64,000 nucleotides of DNA, taken from assembly GCA_016806645.1 (NCBI GenBank), contig JACSYO010002005.1, forward strand, positions 989,501 to 1,053,500. Reading direction: 5' to 3'. Positions 38,629 through 51,885 of this stretch are shown one piece after another (position 1 is the stretch's first letter; each line of letters begins with the position of its first letter). This DNA comes from Ophiodon elongatus (Eukaryota > Chordata > Actinopteri > Perciformes > Hexagrammidae). A program made the translations under genes and the position numbers. The notes under the pieces are model-generated. The model searched no databases, was not told the DNA's origin, and worked only from the letters and a program-made list of their open reading frames with translations.

Positions 38629-38798
38629 CACACTGGAAGGATATGATGCTCCAACAGATGCCCAGCTTGCTGTTGATCTGGGAGCCCTGGGCGTGCTGTC
38701 GCTCCTCCTCCAGCTGTTTGGGGTTAGTGAAGCGAGCCGTCTCCTGGTCCGGCTGTGGCAGACTCTCAAAGTCAAACTTGTCAACCTGGATGGCCATC
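38629..38798 (-). CDS. trappc9: TRAPPC9 internal coding exon (second of three)
   Basis: The minus-strand translation begins MAIQVDKFDFESLP, continues through FTNPKQLEEERQHAQG and ends NSKLGICWSIISFQC. Vertebrate TRAPPC9 has MAIQVDKFNFESFP, FANPKQLEEERREARG and HSKLGICW in the same order. The acceptor is cccgttgcag; the first exon base (G, 38798) completes the Arg codon split from the exon at 56022-56132, giving the expected ECQ-R-MAIQ junction. The likely donor is TGTG followed by gtagat at 38628, leaving phase 1, which fits the next exon. The exon is 170 nt. The frame stays open past this donor down to a stop at 38378 (see findings), so intron retention would give a different C-terminus. The donor is moderate, not strong, and residues just before it (SIISFQC) diverge from the mammalian RIPSLKR region, so the exact 3' boundary is less certain than the 5' one. 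Confidence 0.95.
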
Positions 38799-38829
38799 CT
38801 GCAACGGGAGATGGGAGAAGCACTTACAG

Positions 38830-41479
38830 ACACAACTTTCTGCTTACATCATTTCCGATTGGCCAAAAGAAAAAAAATCGCACAGCAACAATTCTAAGAC
38901 TCTGGGGAAGACATAACTTTGGTTACATAACTGTCATTTAAAGATCAGAGTCATCAATACAGCAGTGAATGGCATTTTGCTAAGTAAAGATATATAGTAG
39001 AGTAATGGTGTCCTGAGCAGAGAATAAAGTCGCTCTCCCTCGGTGTGTCAATATACGCTGAATCTGGAATTAAGCACCTTGAATAAAACTTTCATAAAAA
39101 GGTTGAAATTATTTGACTCAGATTTATGGAGTTCAAGTTGCTTAGTTTTGGTCATTTTAAAATGTTCAAGAAAATATAAAACATTTTGTGTACCGTAGGT
39201 CTTTAAATAATGGTTGTTTCCATTTTTGATAAGCGGATGCCCATCACAATTTCCCAGATAGAAGGGCAGCACTTTTTTATGCATTTGCACATTTCCACTG
39301 TTATGGATCACAGCCGTCTATGCTCATCTTCATCTGCAGCATATTTCTGAGGAAAACCTTGCTTACACTCCTGCCACATGACAACCAATGTGGGCTGCTT
39401 TGTGTGGTTTGACAAGTTTTAAATTATTTATCGAGTTTGAACAAACACCCTCAGGTCCAAGCTCCCCCCCCTCTATGTTGTGGGTTTGTTATTTACTTAT
39501 TTACAAGAGTCGGATTTTTCGTTGCCCGAGGCTACGTCAAGTGTCACGTCCAGGATTGAAGTCTTGTTGTACCAAATTGAGCCGAGACCACACCTGTGCT
39601 CCTAAAGTGACCCCAAAGCCGACCGCTAAATACAAAGCATTCAGGCCCTCCACTTAAAATTGGTAATACCAATTGGATCTTTTCTTTATCTGTATGCAAA
39701 CATCTCTGTAGGATTCAAAGGCAGTAGGGGCCGACTTAAGGGAAAAGGGGAGACAAGAGAAGGAGTATGTGGAGAGGAGAACAGAGCCCGATGTGACCAG
39801 AGCAACCACAAACTCACAACTGCCTCACTTAACATAAACAACATGTCATCACCGTGTTAGCAAACAGTTTCCTAAGTACACGTCCAGCAAGATACGAATG
39901 AACTTCGCATTCATTCAGTCCAGTTTGTAGTAGGAGTTGCTTGTAATGAACCCACAACTTTGCAGAGCTACAAAGCTTCTACCATCTTTTAAGTCATCGT
40001 TTATATATTCTGCTCCCATGATCCCCCATTCCCAGAAGCCCCTGTTTTGAACAGAAGAAGAAGAAGAAGAAGAAGAAGAAAAAGCTGTACGCTACACGGA
40101 GTCGAACTTCTGACTAACACAGTTATAAGACAGTTAAACATCCACTGTAGCAACTACAGTAAAACCCACATATTCTTCTAAGGAGCTGGCATAGACTAAA
40201 ACAGAGACAAAGGAAAATATTAGATTTTCATCCAGCAGATTTAAAGAAATATGTCTCTAAATTATTGCTGAGGCGGCATCATGTCTGCTGGATGTGGTAT
40301 CAAGTGAATGTTTGCTGACATGTTAGTCATACCAACTTTATACTACAATAGTGTATGTCAGTGTTGTGGCTCCCTTGCAGCATGGGCTCCGATCTGAAAA
40401 CTGGAGATACGTATTGAACCATTTCATAGTGAAGCACGAGCAGCACTTCACAGGAGAGAAGGAATGTCTCAGGCCTCTCACTGAAGTCATTCTGAGCGAC
40501 AGGCTTTACTTCAAGTGTTTAACTGCGAAACATACTCCATCAGAGTCTTCGTCACACAAAGGGAACAGAGCAGGGAAAAGAGAGAAATCTGCGGTCCATT
40601 TTTCCGTGTACTCAGCACTCTCGTCATTCCCTTCTTAGAGAAAAGACACAAAGTGGCCTCGAGCTGGGCGGCTAACTGCAAATTACCGAGACATTTATGT
40701 CCACAGGAGGCCAACTCGCAATGAGAGGTTCCTATAACTGTATCGTTGAGTCTTACTCAAGAGCGTCGCATCCTGTTTTTAAGCCTTGACGAATAACTAC
40801 TTTGACAGGCCTCGCGCTGACCAATGCAAATATGACTTCTCAGAAAACACATTCAGGAGCTGCAGCGACATTTGCTTTGCTTCGGTTCGATAAGCAAAAC
40901 ACAAGGGATCCATGCATCGATCGGTCGGTGCGTCGCTGGATTCCAGCTCAGAGGCCACGGCGGCTCCAGGGGGCCTCAGGGAGACGGGCCGAGTCAGAGG
41001 GACTCAACCGACAACTGCTCTGTTGTGTTTCCTCTTTATAGCCATCATCATCATCGAGCAATCAAATGAAGTATTAATTCTCTCTCTCGCTCTCTCTCCT
41101 CCCTCTGCCGCCTCACCTGTCTTACATACCATATTGCAAAATCATTAACGAAATTACCCGACACGCCAAAAAAAATAAAAGATCTCTCGATGAGTCCAGG
41201 GACACACGTACATCAAAGCGAGGTGGAGGAGAAAAAAGGCAATGCAATTATCATTACACAGCCTTTTCCACAAAGCAGAGCACAAATTAAATAACAATTA
41301 CGACTTCAAAACAAAGACGAAAGGAAAGCTAGTGTTCTTGCTGCGACGCACTCAAATACACCCGCCTTTGAAGATTAGTGGCACGAGGCTTATGTCACCG
41401 ACTGAAGTCCCATCTTCACACGGGCGCTGCTTTTCATTCCATCCCCTTCAAAAGCGCACATTACACGTTAAGTCTAAAA
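38830..41479. other. unannotated intron sequence
   Basis: Unique DNA with (AGA)n at 40053-40082. The 40351-40724 and 40802-41148 frames have no recognisable domains. Confidence 0.4.
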
Positions 41480-43320
41480 ATATCACGTTGCCACAATGCA
41501 AATGGATCCTAAATGGGAAGACGGTGCCTGGCAAAGGCCTGCGCCTGGTTTTCTTTGGACAGGTAATTACCGAGAGCCAGACGGCCAAATTCAAATTAAC
41601 ACTTCAAATGGGGAGAAATATGGAATGGAATGTTTTCATTTAGCCGTAAAAAAAAGAGGATTTCATATTTCTTGTGAATGTCATTCACTGTAACTCTGAC
41701 TTCATGTGAAAAACTGGCTGCATGTAGAATTGCCTCATTTATAACATTGATCATTTGGTGGGATTGGATTTGAACACATTTTGAGACTTTTATGCTCGAC
41801 ACAAATCAGTAAAAAAGGAAATTGTGTGCTCGCTAATTAAAGAGGCTGAGAATGGCGAGGATATAGCAGTATGTATGCTAATAAGAGGCTAATTGTGTTG
41901 TTTTGTATTTGAAAATAATATCCGTCATCGATTTCAATGTGCTCACGGCATGGCACATGCCAGTTTACTATCTGAGCAACGGCAGGAGTTGGTAGCAGTG
42001 TGAATAACTATTACTAGTCAAATAAAATTCCTAGGTAACAGTTTCATGACTTTGGAAATTAACTTCATAATTGATAAAGGATCTAAAAACTTTATGACAA
42101 TAACAAAGCAGCTGATTTCATCCAATATTTAGCTTTGCTGATTTTCAAGTCGTCAACTAACAAGTATCATCATTGTCAAGCTGTTGATTTCTTTTCTTTT
42201 TTTTTTTTAAATAGACGTTTAGTCTGTAAAAAGCATGAAAAAGCGATGAATGTCCACAATGTCTTAGTCAAAGTACAACCAACAGTTCAAAACCAAAAGT
42301 CATCCAATTTATAAAAATATAAACCAGTGAAATGCAACAATTAATCCATTAATGATGGAATTGTTGTTCAGCCATTTAATAAGCATGAGGCCCGTGAGAC
42401 ACGATAAATGTTCCCATTTCAAATGCCGCTGCTGCAGAAAAAGTGCGAAAGTAGTTGTGGTTCTCAAGGTAATAGCGGCGTGATGGCAAACATTATGTGA
42501 AAACAAGTTTACCAGCTTCTGCTGCAGTGAAACTTAATGGAAACCTAATTTAAAAAACAGCAACACTATTTCAATAAGTTACCTATTATATAATAAAAAC
42601 TATTAATGTACCAGAAAATGCAATATAAAGCTAGTCCATAGATCGGTGCTTGTAAATGTAACAAAGACCGCATCAAACCCCAAAGCACCCCTGAAGGTGT
42701 TTTCTACGAAGGCAGGAGAGCATTAACAGGCCGGGCCCTCACACCACCACTCCCATCTTCTCTTTCCATTGATTTGATTGTGGAGTCTTTTAAGGATTAG
42801 CCCATATCTGGAGACTAATCTAGCCTATTACAAGGCTTTTAATAAAAACTTGTGTGCTGAGCTGGGGCCACTGTTGAACATCTCGAGGTCTAATTCCCAG
42901 TCCAATTCACCTCCCTGCCTCGGCCCAGCCCCTCGCCGATAACAGCCCGCTTGGCTTTTATTTCCCTGGCCGGGAAAAGGCGGCAAGGGTAGATGGGAGA
43001 TTGAATGGATGGACCGATTTCACCGAGATTTTCGATCAGTTCAAAAGAGTGAGCTGTGAATTGGTTAGCGTTCGAATAAATCTGACAAAGACATGCACGG
43101 ATGAAAGACACATCTTCAGAAATAAGCAATGTTATTCGTGTCCATGCATACAGATAGAGAAGTTTATTTTCTTGTCAGCGTGTCGGCCTGCGGGGCTTTG
43201 CGCTGGCCAAGTGGAATGTTTGTCAGGTGCAAACAATGGTTGTTTTTTTTTTATTTTTGGTTGCCAGTTTTTTGTTTTCTCGCCTGTATCCATTTGGTAT
43301 TTTGATGACTCACAGTGAGG
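41480..43320. other. unannotated intron sequence, possible conserved elements
   Basis: 41480-41900 and 42720-43000 are non-repetitive, with homeobox-type motifs (gctaattaaag, ggctaattgtg, aaggattagcccat). See findings. Between them AT-rich unique DNA with a T-rich run at 42187-42210. Confidence 0.35.
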
Positions 43321-44205
43321 CTTGACTCCATGACAGTTGCAGCAAAAGCAGAGGTGTGGATCAGAGATTTGTGCTTGCTCAGAGCCAGTTGAAAGTTTTT
43401 TTCATGGCTCTGCCACACACATTTTAACAGATCCTACCAATAAATTGTATTATTTACATAAATAATATGAACAAATAACTGACAATCAACACCGTCTCCT
43501 ACAAAATACATAATTTGCTTTTTAAATCAATTTTAGAGGAAATATCGTTGCCTGGATTGTTTTTCCTTTTCAATTCTTCATGTTCATGATTTCAGCAGGG
43601 GGAATGAATGCTTGGCAGTACAAAGCACATGACTTTGTTAGGGAAAAATTGGATTGAAATCCTACGTCGCGTGTGTTGTTAGGCTACTAAAACTCTAAAA
43701 AGTTAACGAATGATTGTGGCTTCGGTTACATTTGAGAAATTAAATTTTCACTTTTCATCTTGTGTCTCAAATCGTAACACAACCTCTCGCTAACCTTAAC
43801 CAAGTGTTCCGAGTTGTCTCAACATAATAGTATAAAATGTGACATGGACAGTTAGTGGTAGTGTCTATAACGTGGATTCATGGATATTAAAAGTCCATCA
43901 GCAGTTTTCTAGTGGTAATATTTGTTGTTAAAGTGTAGAACTACATCACAGCAAGTATACCAGTCTTCGCATGCGATTGATTTTGAATAAGCATCAGTCA
44001 ATGAGTTACCTTGCACGGCAGCTGGATTCTGGAATCGCATGATCGCATATCAGACGAAAATTTATCTCGTCTGGCTTCAAGAAATGCATTTGAGGAAAGA
44101 GCACAGACCAATCGGCATCCTGTGAGGAGCTACAGTCAGATACGGGCAGATATCAGGTTGGGTGTGTGCGAGACGACACAAAGAGGCAACTGTTGGTTCT
44201 AAACA
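43321..44205. other. unannotated intron sequence
   Basis: AT-rich unique DNA. The plus frame at 44011-44202 lies just upstream of the helicase-like fragment and might belong to the same old element, but has no domain I recognise. Confidence 0.35.
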
Positions 44206-44208
44206 TCA

Positions 44209-44440
44209 ATGGCGGCTCCTGAAGAGGTTGGCGTAGATGCTGCAATAGCATCTGTTATATCAGAACGGGACAATATTCCTTCACTGAAAGAAGAGCAAAG
44301 AAGGACACTGAAGACTTTTCTTTCGACTGGCTCCAGTAAGAGTTTGATTGACAGATGGGTCATCCAGTATTTTTTGAAAGTGCCTGCCCATTTCCAAACA
44401 GTTTCCAGTGACTGCCTCGCAGACGGTTCTGTGTAACAAA
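44209..44440 (+). pseudogene. RecQ-like helicase N-terminal fragment, transposon-associated, decayed
   Basis: The plus-strand frame reads MAAPEEVGVDAAIASVISER, then LKEEQRRTLKTFL, then STGSSKSLI before losing similarity. This resembles the N-terminus of RecQ-type helicases scattered in fish genomes (L-EEQ-AL--FL...LPTGFGKSLI). The Walker A glycine-lysine motif is altered to TGSSKS and about nine residues before it appear deleted, so it cannot be functional. It is 75 codons against several hundred for the family. The assignment is by motif shape only. Confidence 0.45.
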
Positions 44441-44542
44441 CCATCCGGCGGGTCAGGTTAGTCATCGAGTGGAACCGCTGCAAGTCCCCTGAGGATGTAA
44501 CAGAGGACCGTTCGCAGCTATTCATTTTGAAAGTGCAACGCC

Positions 44543-44640
44543 CAATGGGGAAACTCAAACAGTCAACGGCCAATGGGGAAACTCAAACAGTCAACGGCCA
44601 ATGGGGAAACTCAAACAGTCAACGGCCAATGGGGAAACTT
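44543..44640. repeat. 28-bp tandem repeat, ~3.5 copies
   Basis: The unit caatggggaaactcaaacag + tcaacggc begins at 44543, 44571, 44599 and 44627. The first three units are essentially identical and the fourth is truncated. 28 is not a multiple of 3, so the repeat shifts frame each unit. There are no unique spacers, so it is not a CRISPR. Confidence 0.95.
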
Positions 44641-47600
44641 ATCACTCACTCAGAAAGCCAGGGAGAGACTTCCTTGTTTATAAGTCTGGCCCCACTCTGC
44701 AGTGGTCCAGCCAACAAAGATGGGTCAGAATTCACAACGATGCAAAGTGGGAATAGTGACTTCTCTTTCTATGTAGATGCCAGTAAGTGGCTCACGGATG
44801 TCCCCTTATTTCACCACCAACACCTGTTTGACTCTGCCACTCATATCACGCAACGGCTTCCCACACAAGCTTTCCCCGCAAACAATAACGACAAACAAAT
44901 ATAATATGCTGTAATTTACAGAAACATAAAAATATTTAAACTGGGAATGTCCAAATACGCTTTTTTATTTAACCCCAGAGCCTGGTCCAAAAGCTGCTCA
45001 CCATGTGCATTCCCCAAAAAAGTGTCTTTCACTTCCACTTCACTTCCTATTATGGGATGCAAAACATGTGCACATTAGCAGCACTTTGTCCACGGGCAGT
45101 TGAGTGACGAAGACAACCAGCAGTACTACAACTTGTTTGGCTGTTTATTTGATGACTTTTTATGATGACAAATGATGGTTCAATGCATTATGGGCAATCA
45201 ACTGATGGAGACACTTATTACTTCATTCACCATTGCTTTCATGAAAACGTATAACTCATAACTATAGTATGAGCAATTATGGAAGTGCAATTCTCCTGAC
45301 TTGGAGGAAACCCCTGCGGACGAACATCAAAACGAATATCAACTCCGCAAACAAAACCAGTATGTTTTGTGCAGAGAGCTACAGTTATGTATCTGTGCAT
45401 TTGGGCGTAAAGCTGAGATGACTGAGCTCCACATGTTCCATGATGTTCTTCTGCCGAAAACCCCCCCCCAAAAAAACATCTAAAAGCAAACCACACCCCC
45501 ATCACTAAACATCATCCTGTCCACCGGCTCTGACTTCTGACACTATATCACTAATTACCACCATCCTGCAATAAGCAGTGGCAGTGAAGCCTGTTTTAAT
45601 GGCAGTAATAACAGCAGCTTAGGATGAGCCGGTCACACAGAAAATGACCCCTTCCTAATTAAATGCCGTGTTGCCTCGGACCAAAAAGTACATGATAATC
45701 CCATTAAAGCACATGGAGCCGCTTTCATCTGACCACTGCAAAGCCATAAACCATGTCAACCCGGAGGGCTGTAAACTCACAACATGGACACAACACCACA
45801 GACGTGCAGACGCTTGCTTCCAGTCCACGACTGTTGATGTGTTATTTCTACTTTAATGCTAGTGTAAAGGTATTTAACTTACATGTGCGATCGTATTTAA
45901 TGTCGTCGTTCTGTTGTTATACTACAGCCTGCGAAAGGTGTTCACTAGCGTGTTACTTCAAGCAGGCGGAGAGCAAACATGTACGGTTTGAAATATGCCC
46001 CACGGAGCAAATCATGTGCAGCCAATGTTTTTATCCTAGCCTTTTTGCATCTTTTTTAACAGCCAGAGATTGTGTTATGTCACAGGGGAGAGGCTGAGAG
46101 CGAAGAACGTACCGAGGGGGTGTGTGTGTGTGTGTGTGTGTGTTTTCACAGAGAGGGTTATTTTTACCTCACGTGCAAGAGCTTAAGGGCGGAGATCCAT
46201 AGAGGCCTGTGCAGAGGCAGGCGAGAGCAACAGTCTATTTTTAGACTGCGGCTGACTCCGCGTAACCCTTTGTGTGCAGTGGCTGCAGAGGCAGCGGCGC
46301 TCCATCCATCCACATCTCGCTCAATATGATGAGATGCGGTAAAAAAATAAATAATAAAAAAAAAGCTACATCCTTACAGTCAATTACTGTATGCGCATAG
46401 GTATCGAAGAATGCGTCTCTGTGCAGACAATCTTCTAATGCGCTGGCTGGCATTACTATTCTTTGTAGACCATTACTAGGGATGACAGAGTGAGCTATTT
46501 TTGGCTCTTCTGCTGAAGCCCCAGAGCTCTTTTTGGGGCGTTTTGCCATTATTAAACAGCACTGTAGGTTGATGCATGGCATGGGGAGATAGAAGGGAAT
46601 GACATGCGACGGCGGTTTCGTAAATAGCACACATCGCCACACGTGTTTACTGTAAGTGAAGTGGATAATCCAAAACACGGCGCAGGGCTTGAACTACAAC
46701 GGTCAATAAAATCAATACAGTTACAGGTGACTGGAGAAGGAAATGGCGGAGAGTCAGATAAATCTACTCCGTCCGCCATATGAATATATGGATTCGGTGG
46801 AGATGAAGCACATTTCCAGAATACCAAGAATATCAAAAGCATGACTGTGTCAGATGCCTGCCGAGAGGTCAAAGGCAGCTAGATGGAGGGATTCTAACAA
46901 TATAGTATTTTGTAGGAGGACATGCGAGTAGAAAAATACCTTTATGTTCTAGCACCTGAACTAACCCATCTTCAGACAGCCAACAGGGCCAAAAGGCCGC
47001 CAAGGGAACACATCATTTCATAAAATGTGAGAGGGGAGGGTGGAGAAACAAAAAAGAAAACTGACAGTTGTGAGGAGCTTAATGCCATTGAGAGGTGGCG
47101 CTGCAGCAGACGTACATCTCAGCAGTCAGCTCTCATCTTTGTCGGAAAACATTGCTCCTGTGCCCTATCCTCGGCGGATACAAGCGTTTGTTTTTTTTAT
47201 TAGACTTGATAGTGCTCGTGTAATGAGCATGTACGCCACTTCGACAGAGTGAAGTGGGGGAAGAAAGGCCGGATTTGCAGGTTTGCGAAACAGCCAATCA
47301 AATGATAATACCCAACGCTAGGCTTGTGACTGTTGAAGATGGGATGTATGACTGAAAATGCATTATGCGCTCCGCTGCCATAAAACGTAGCACAAGGAGG
47401 GGAAAGGTGGTCACCATGGAAACAAGCTCTGTTTGAAAAGCTCATGCAATGAGGCGTGTCTGCCCTCGTGCGCACCGATCCGGCAGAGCCAAAAGGCATG
47501 GCGGATGGAGGAGGAGGCATGGCTAAAAAAATGAGGAGCTGCTGCAGCGAGCTCCACTACAGAGGGTGTTACTGAGCTGGCTCTGCAACCATGATGGTGG

Positions 47601-47938
47601 AACTAGTGAGAGCCCGGAGGTTGATGCCGTGATGAGATGTAAACCCCCCCCTGCCTCCCTCCCAATGGCCTGCTTAGATCCCCCGGGAGACACGGCTGTG
47701 GCGTTGATGCAGAGTGGGGATCGGAAAGGTCTAAGAGCAACCTGCCGCTGGCGAGGGAATGGTCACAGGACAACTTTCAAGAGCATCCACTGAATCTTGT
47801 GTTTGTTGCAGTGAAAAATATTGACCTTTAAAAAAAATTATGCTGAGCTCGAACATAGCCACTAATGGCTACAAATCTGCCAAGAGCAGTTTTAGCTTAT
47901 AAAGTGTTAAGGAGTAAAGAGATGGTTCACCCAAATAA
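44641..47938. other. unannotated intron sequence
   Basis: Unique DNA with (TG)n at 46120-46142. A 145-codon minus frame (46241-46678) contains MAKRPKKSSGASAEEPKIAH but no domain I can name. 47460-47800 is moderately GC-rich. No exon was recognised. Confidence 0.4.
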
Positions 47939-48064
47939 GAAAAAAAAATAAAATAAATATAAATAAATAAATAAATAAATATATATAAATAAATAAATAA
48001 ATATATATATAAATAAATAAATAAATAAATAAATAAATATATACATATACATACATACATATAC

Positions 48065-48095
<31 letters not shown>

Positions 48096-48120
48096 TACAT
48101 ACATATATATATATATAAAC
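47939..48120. repeat. compound (AAAT)n / (TA)n / (CATA)n / (CA)n microsatellite
   Basis: AAAT units with TATATA interruptions, then CATA units, TA, CA and CATA again. It has the same architecture as 12801-12952. Minus (YI/LF)n frames are artefacts. Confidence 0.96.
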
Positions 48121-48777
48121 ACATTTTTTTTATTTTATTTTCATCTGCTGCAGAGGTGTTTGCCTCCATTTGAATAAAATTAGGTAATTTGAATTCTGTG
48201 TGCTGCTCACAGCAACATCTTTTTCCAGAAGCAATATCCCAGGTACTGTAGATGTCTGGACTTTACTGTGAGCTCCAGTACAGAAAAGGCAGAACCTTCT
48301 ACTGAAGACAGAATCAATATTGCAAAGTAACAGGAACATTGTTCCCAGTAAGAAACACTGCAGTGTTTTGTTGGTTTGTTTTTTGGGGTAATTTTCCAAT
48401 TTTATGAGCACCCGAGAGGAAATGTAATCCTCCCAAATTTGATCGTGTTGGTAGCAGAAATCTAGGAGATTGATATCCTAAAACGTGGGAGAATAAATAT
48501 ATCGGCATCAACAATAAAAAGGCATATTAGAAAATGTGTCTTTTTAATTACCCAGTTACATTTGTTATTTCACTCATAACAGATTTTATTGCATGACATT
48601 TTCTGTAAATTATCTTTGGGCTTGATTGCATTTACTTGTTGAGATGGAATGTTTTAAATTAAGCACTTTCTTTTGAAATTAAAAATTAGAAGTTAACTTT
48701 TGACCTTGAAAATTGTAGTCAATCATAATAATTCAATTGTAATCAAATAAAATATATTAAAATAAAATAAACTGTGA
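48121..48777. other. unannotated intron sequence
   Basis: AT-rich unique DNA; nothing coding was recognised. Confidence 0.4.
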
Positions 48778-48865
48778 TAGTCTGGCGACCTATCCGGGGT
48801 GTACCTCGCCTTCGCCCAATGTCAGCTGGGATCGGCTCCAGCTAGTCAAGATACTGGATGGATGG
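48778..48865 (+). repeat. LINE/SINE 3' tail (RTE-like)
   Basis: It contains tctggcgacctatccgggg, tgtacctcgccttcgcccaa, gtcagctgggatcggctcca and ends tggatggatgg, the 3' end typical of an abundant fish non-LTR family (RTE/Rex3-like or a SINE sharing its tail). Only the last ~90 bp is present. Confidence 0.7.
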
Positions 48866-51852
48866 AAAATAAAATTAATGTAAAATATTATTAACAAGAA
48901 TAACAATAACAAAAAAAAAAAGACTAACGAACTAACTCCATCTGCTGAAGCTGTCTGATGCTGTTGGAGGCTGTTCTCTCACTGGTTATATTTATACAGC
49001 TGATAGAAACAAGTGCCTCGGGTCCTCTGCTCTTCAATTCAGATAATTAGATACTGTTCAAACACTTGCATCAAACCCATTCTACACAAAGGAATCACCC
49101 ACCAAAGCACTTGACTGACTTGCAGTCAAACCGACCTAATTATGATGGTCTGAGAACTTGTTTTATGGAAATGACTTTCCAGCTTGACATCCCCGGACAA
49201 CAGTTATTTTTTTTTTTTTGATTCATATTAATAACGGACACTTTAATTTGCTCCGTCTCATCAGAATTTGCTCATTCGATCGAAGATTCAGCGGCGGAAA
49301 AGGTCAGGGCTGTCTGATGATACGCGGGATCGCTCCGTTTTCCTCAAACGGAAGAATAGGACGTAAGTGAGGAGAGCGGTGCTGATTTACATGCTGTTTA
49401 TGCAGAGCAGTGACCATTAGAGCCCGATCATTTGTCTCAGCTCAAGGTGGTTTCAAAAAAAAAAAGAAGCAGCCACAGGGGAATAATTGTAGGGTGAATT
49501 AGTCATTTCTTGCAGACTTAATGTGCATGGCGAAGCATACTGATGAACGAATGTTCAGTTTTTTTTTTTGCAGTATCACTATGAAAATATGTTGTGCTCT
49601 CCTAATTTCCTCAGGGACACCGAAAAGAGGACTTCTGCTTTTCCGTTTGTATTAAGACACATCGTTGCGTTGTAGTTCAGGAGGAATGACGACGGTTAAT
49701 CCACTAGCCGTCAGTCGCTGTTAATAAGTAGTAGCCGGTGGTGTCGTTAGGTGGTGCTTCTGTGAGAGTCTCAGCTTATCCAGAGGCTCACGACAATGCC
49801 TAGCAGGATAAACAGAACCAGCTAACAGCTGCTCATCGGACAGCAGAGAGCACCTAATATTGGGACAAATTGTTTTTTTTTAGATTAAAAGTCACAAGTT
49901 TTGTTATTAGTTTAATTATAACTATTAAAAAGAATAGAAATAAAAGTCTTAATATCAAATATCAGACATGTTCCTTGTGTCAGCTGGCTGGACGGGCGTG
50001 TGTGATTGATTGCTAGCAGCTGGCAGGCTAACGGCCCAGTACTGAACACCGGCAGAGACAAAGTACGTTGCCTGTGTCACATGGGGGCAAAGCGTGTTCT
50101 TTGTCGGTACTGAAGAGTGAGGACCACACCGGCATCGAACCGGATTTAAGTGACATTTGCAGGCACGTTTGCATGTTTAATGTTCTGCAGCTGAGCAGCT
50201 GATTAGCGATCTAGCCTGCAATTTGACGATAACGGTGCACTTTACCTCGGCGAATGTTTGTTCGTGCGCTCGTTCAACAGGCTCCGGGTGACGGTTAGTA
50301 AGATAAGGAGGCGACTTGAGCAGGAAAGATGATGTGGGTTGTTGTTCAGATTGAGTTGTGTAGAACGCTGCCGTCTCGCCACAACTGGTACGTCACTGCT
50401 TTATGCAAACATCTCATAGACTGATAGACAGCATTCTGATAAGTTAATGCAAAATTGGGGGCGCCATCATTCTCTGTCTGAGAGAATATTCTTTGCAAAT
50501 CCAAGGGAGGCTAGTAATGTACTATACTGCAATGTATGGTGTCTCTCGCACCGGCAAAAAAAAAAAGAAAAAAATACAAAGAAAACATCGAATATTTTAA
50601 ATTTTGTTTCACATTTTCAAGATTTTAGAGTTAAAGTATTATAACGCTATAATAATTGAAATATGTTTGTCTGATTTCTTCCAAATACCCAACTTACTTT
50701 CCCTTGGTCCAGACGTTTGATCCGTGTGGCATTGTGACATGACGCAGCGTTTTTCATGGTTAAAAAAATGATCAAGCCAATGAGCACAGCAGGGGGACTA
50801 ACGATTGGCCACTCAGCGCCATGGGCGGGACTTACGCCGTAGTCAAGCATCGTCAGCTGTAGACAGCGTGACCTCTCAAAATCGCCCGACATCGTAGTTT
50901 CGTTTTTATTTCGCTCTGCTCCACTCTTAAAACTCCCCGGCAAAACCAGTATGTTGTCATGGCTACGCATCAGTCATTTAAAATGCCTTTAGATTAAGGT
51001 GGATATGTCGGTGAGGAGAAACGTTCAGACTGAAGATAGAAGACAATTCTGCTCTGATATCAGGCAACAACTTAATTGGATTCCTGTGGCTATAATGAGC
51101 CACGACAGAAGTTTAAAAAAAAAAATTATCATGGGAACTGTTCTCTTTGTGTCATGTTACCACGATGAGCCGAACATTGACTGCTAAGTCGCTTTAAATT
51201 GGCACCATCACGCTTCACAAAAGCAGACCTCTGTCAACGTGAGCCTGTAAAATCCCCCACTGTGAATACTGTCAAACCCCCAGAACAATGCCACGCCGGG
51301 AGAATCTGGAAAAAGAAAAGCCACGTACACGCTGGTCTTTGGGAGCCTCGATGGGCTTCCGAACATCAAAGTGACCGTTCACACTCTGGAGGTGCTTCAC
51401 TTTTTTTTTTTTCGTTCCCCATTACAGAACACACCATCAAGGGGATAAAGACCTTGTAAGAGACATGTCTGCGAACGATATGAGAAGATGAAAGCGGCAC
51501 TCCGTTCAGCCCTCTCCACGTGTCGCCTTCACAGGGAGAGAATACACGTTCCACAAACTAAACCCACTGCTCAAACACGGCCTATGAGATCTTTTGGCAG
51601 CGCGTTCAGTGAATGGAAGTTACAACCTGTCACCATCTACCAGACGATGGCAACAGCTTCTGATTGCCCTCGTCCTCCCCTCGTATACGGATACAAGTCC
51701 AGAAACTATTAAATCTAGTCTTCAAACTGCTTCATGTCTCGCCATGCATGACTGCTTCTCTCTATTCTCCATTTGTGTAACCACGGAAAAAGCTCAATGG
51801 AAACAATTAAAAAGCATTTGTTGCAGGAGGAAAGCGCAGATGATTGACAGGG

Positions 51853-51885
<33 letters not shown>

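Noticed and set aside
40080..40115. tRNA-like T-arm (acggagtcgaactt on plus)
   Set aside because: No acceptor stem, D-arm or anticodon arm could be folded around it.
41242..41643. 133-codon plus frame as an exon
   Set aside because: No homology recognised; the stretch looks more like non-coding conserved DNA than coding.
44543..44640. Regular 28-bp repeats as a possible CRISPR array
   Set aside because: The repeats are directly adjacent with no spacers, and the context is a vertebrate intron.
46241..46678. 145-codon minus frame as a gene
   Set aside because: A short lysine-rich stretch looks protein-like, but there is no domain I can name and most of the frame is hydrophobic low-information sequence.
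47869..48169. YI/LF-rich minus-strand frames
   Set aside because: They are products of the compound AAAT/TA/CATA microsatellite.
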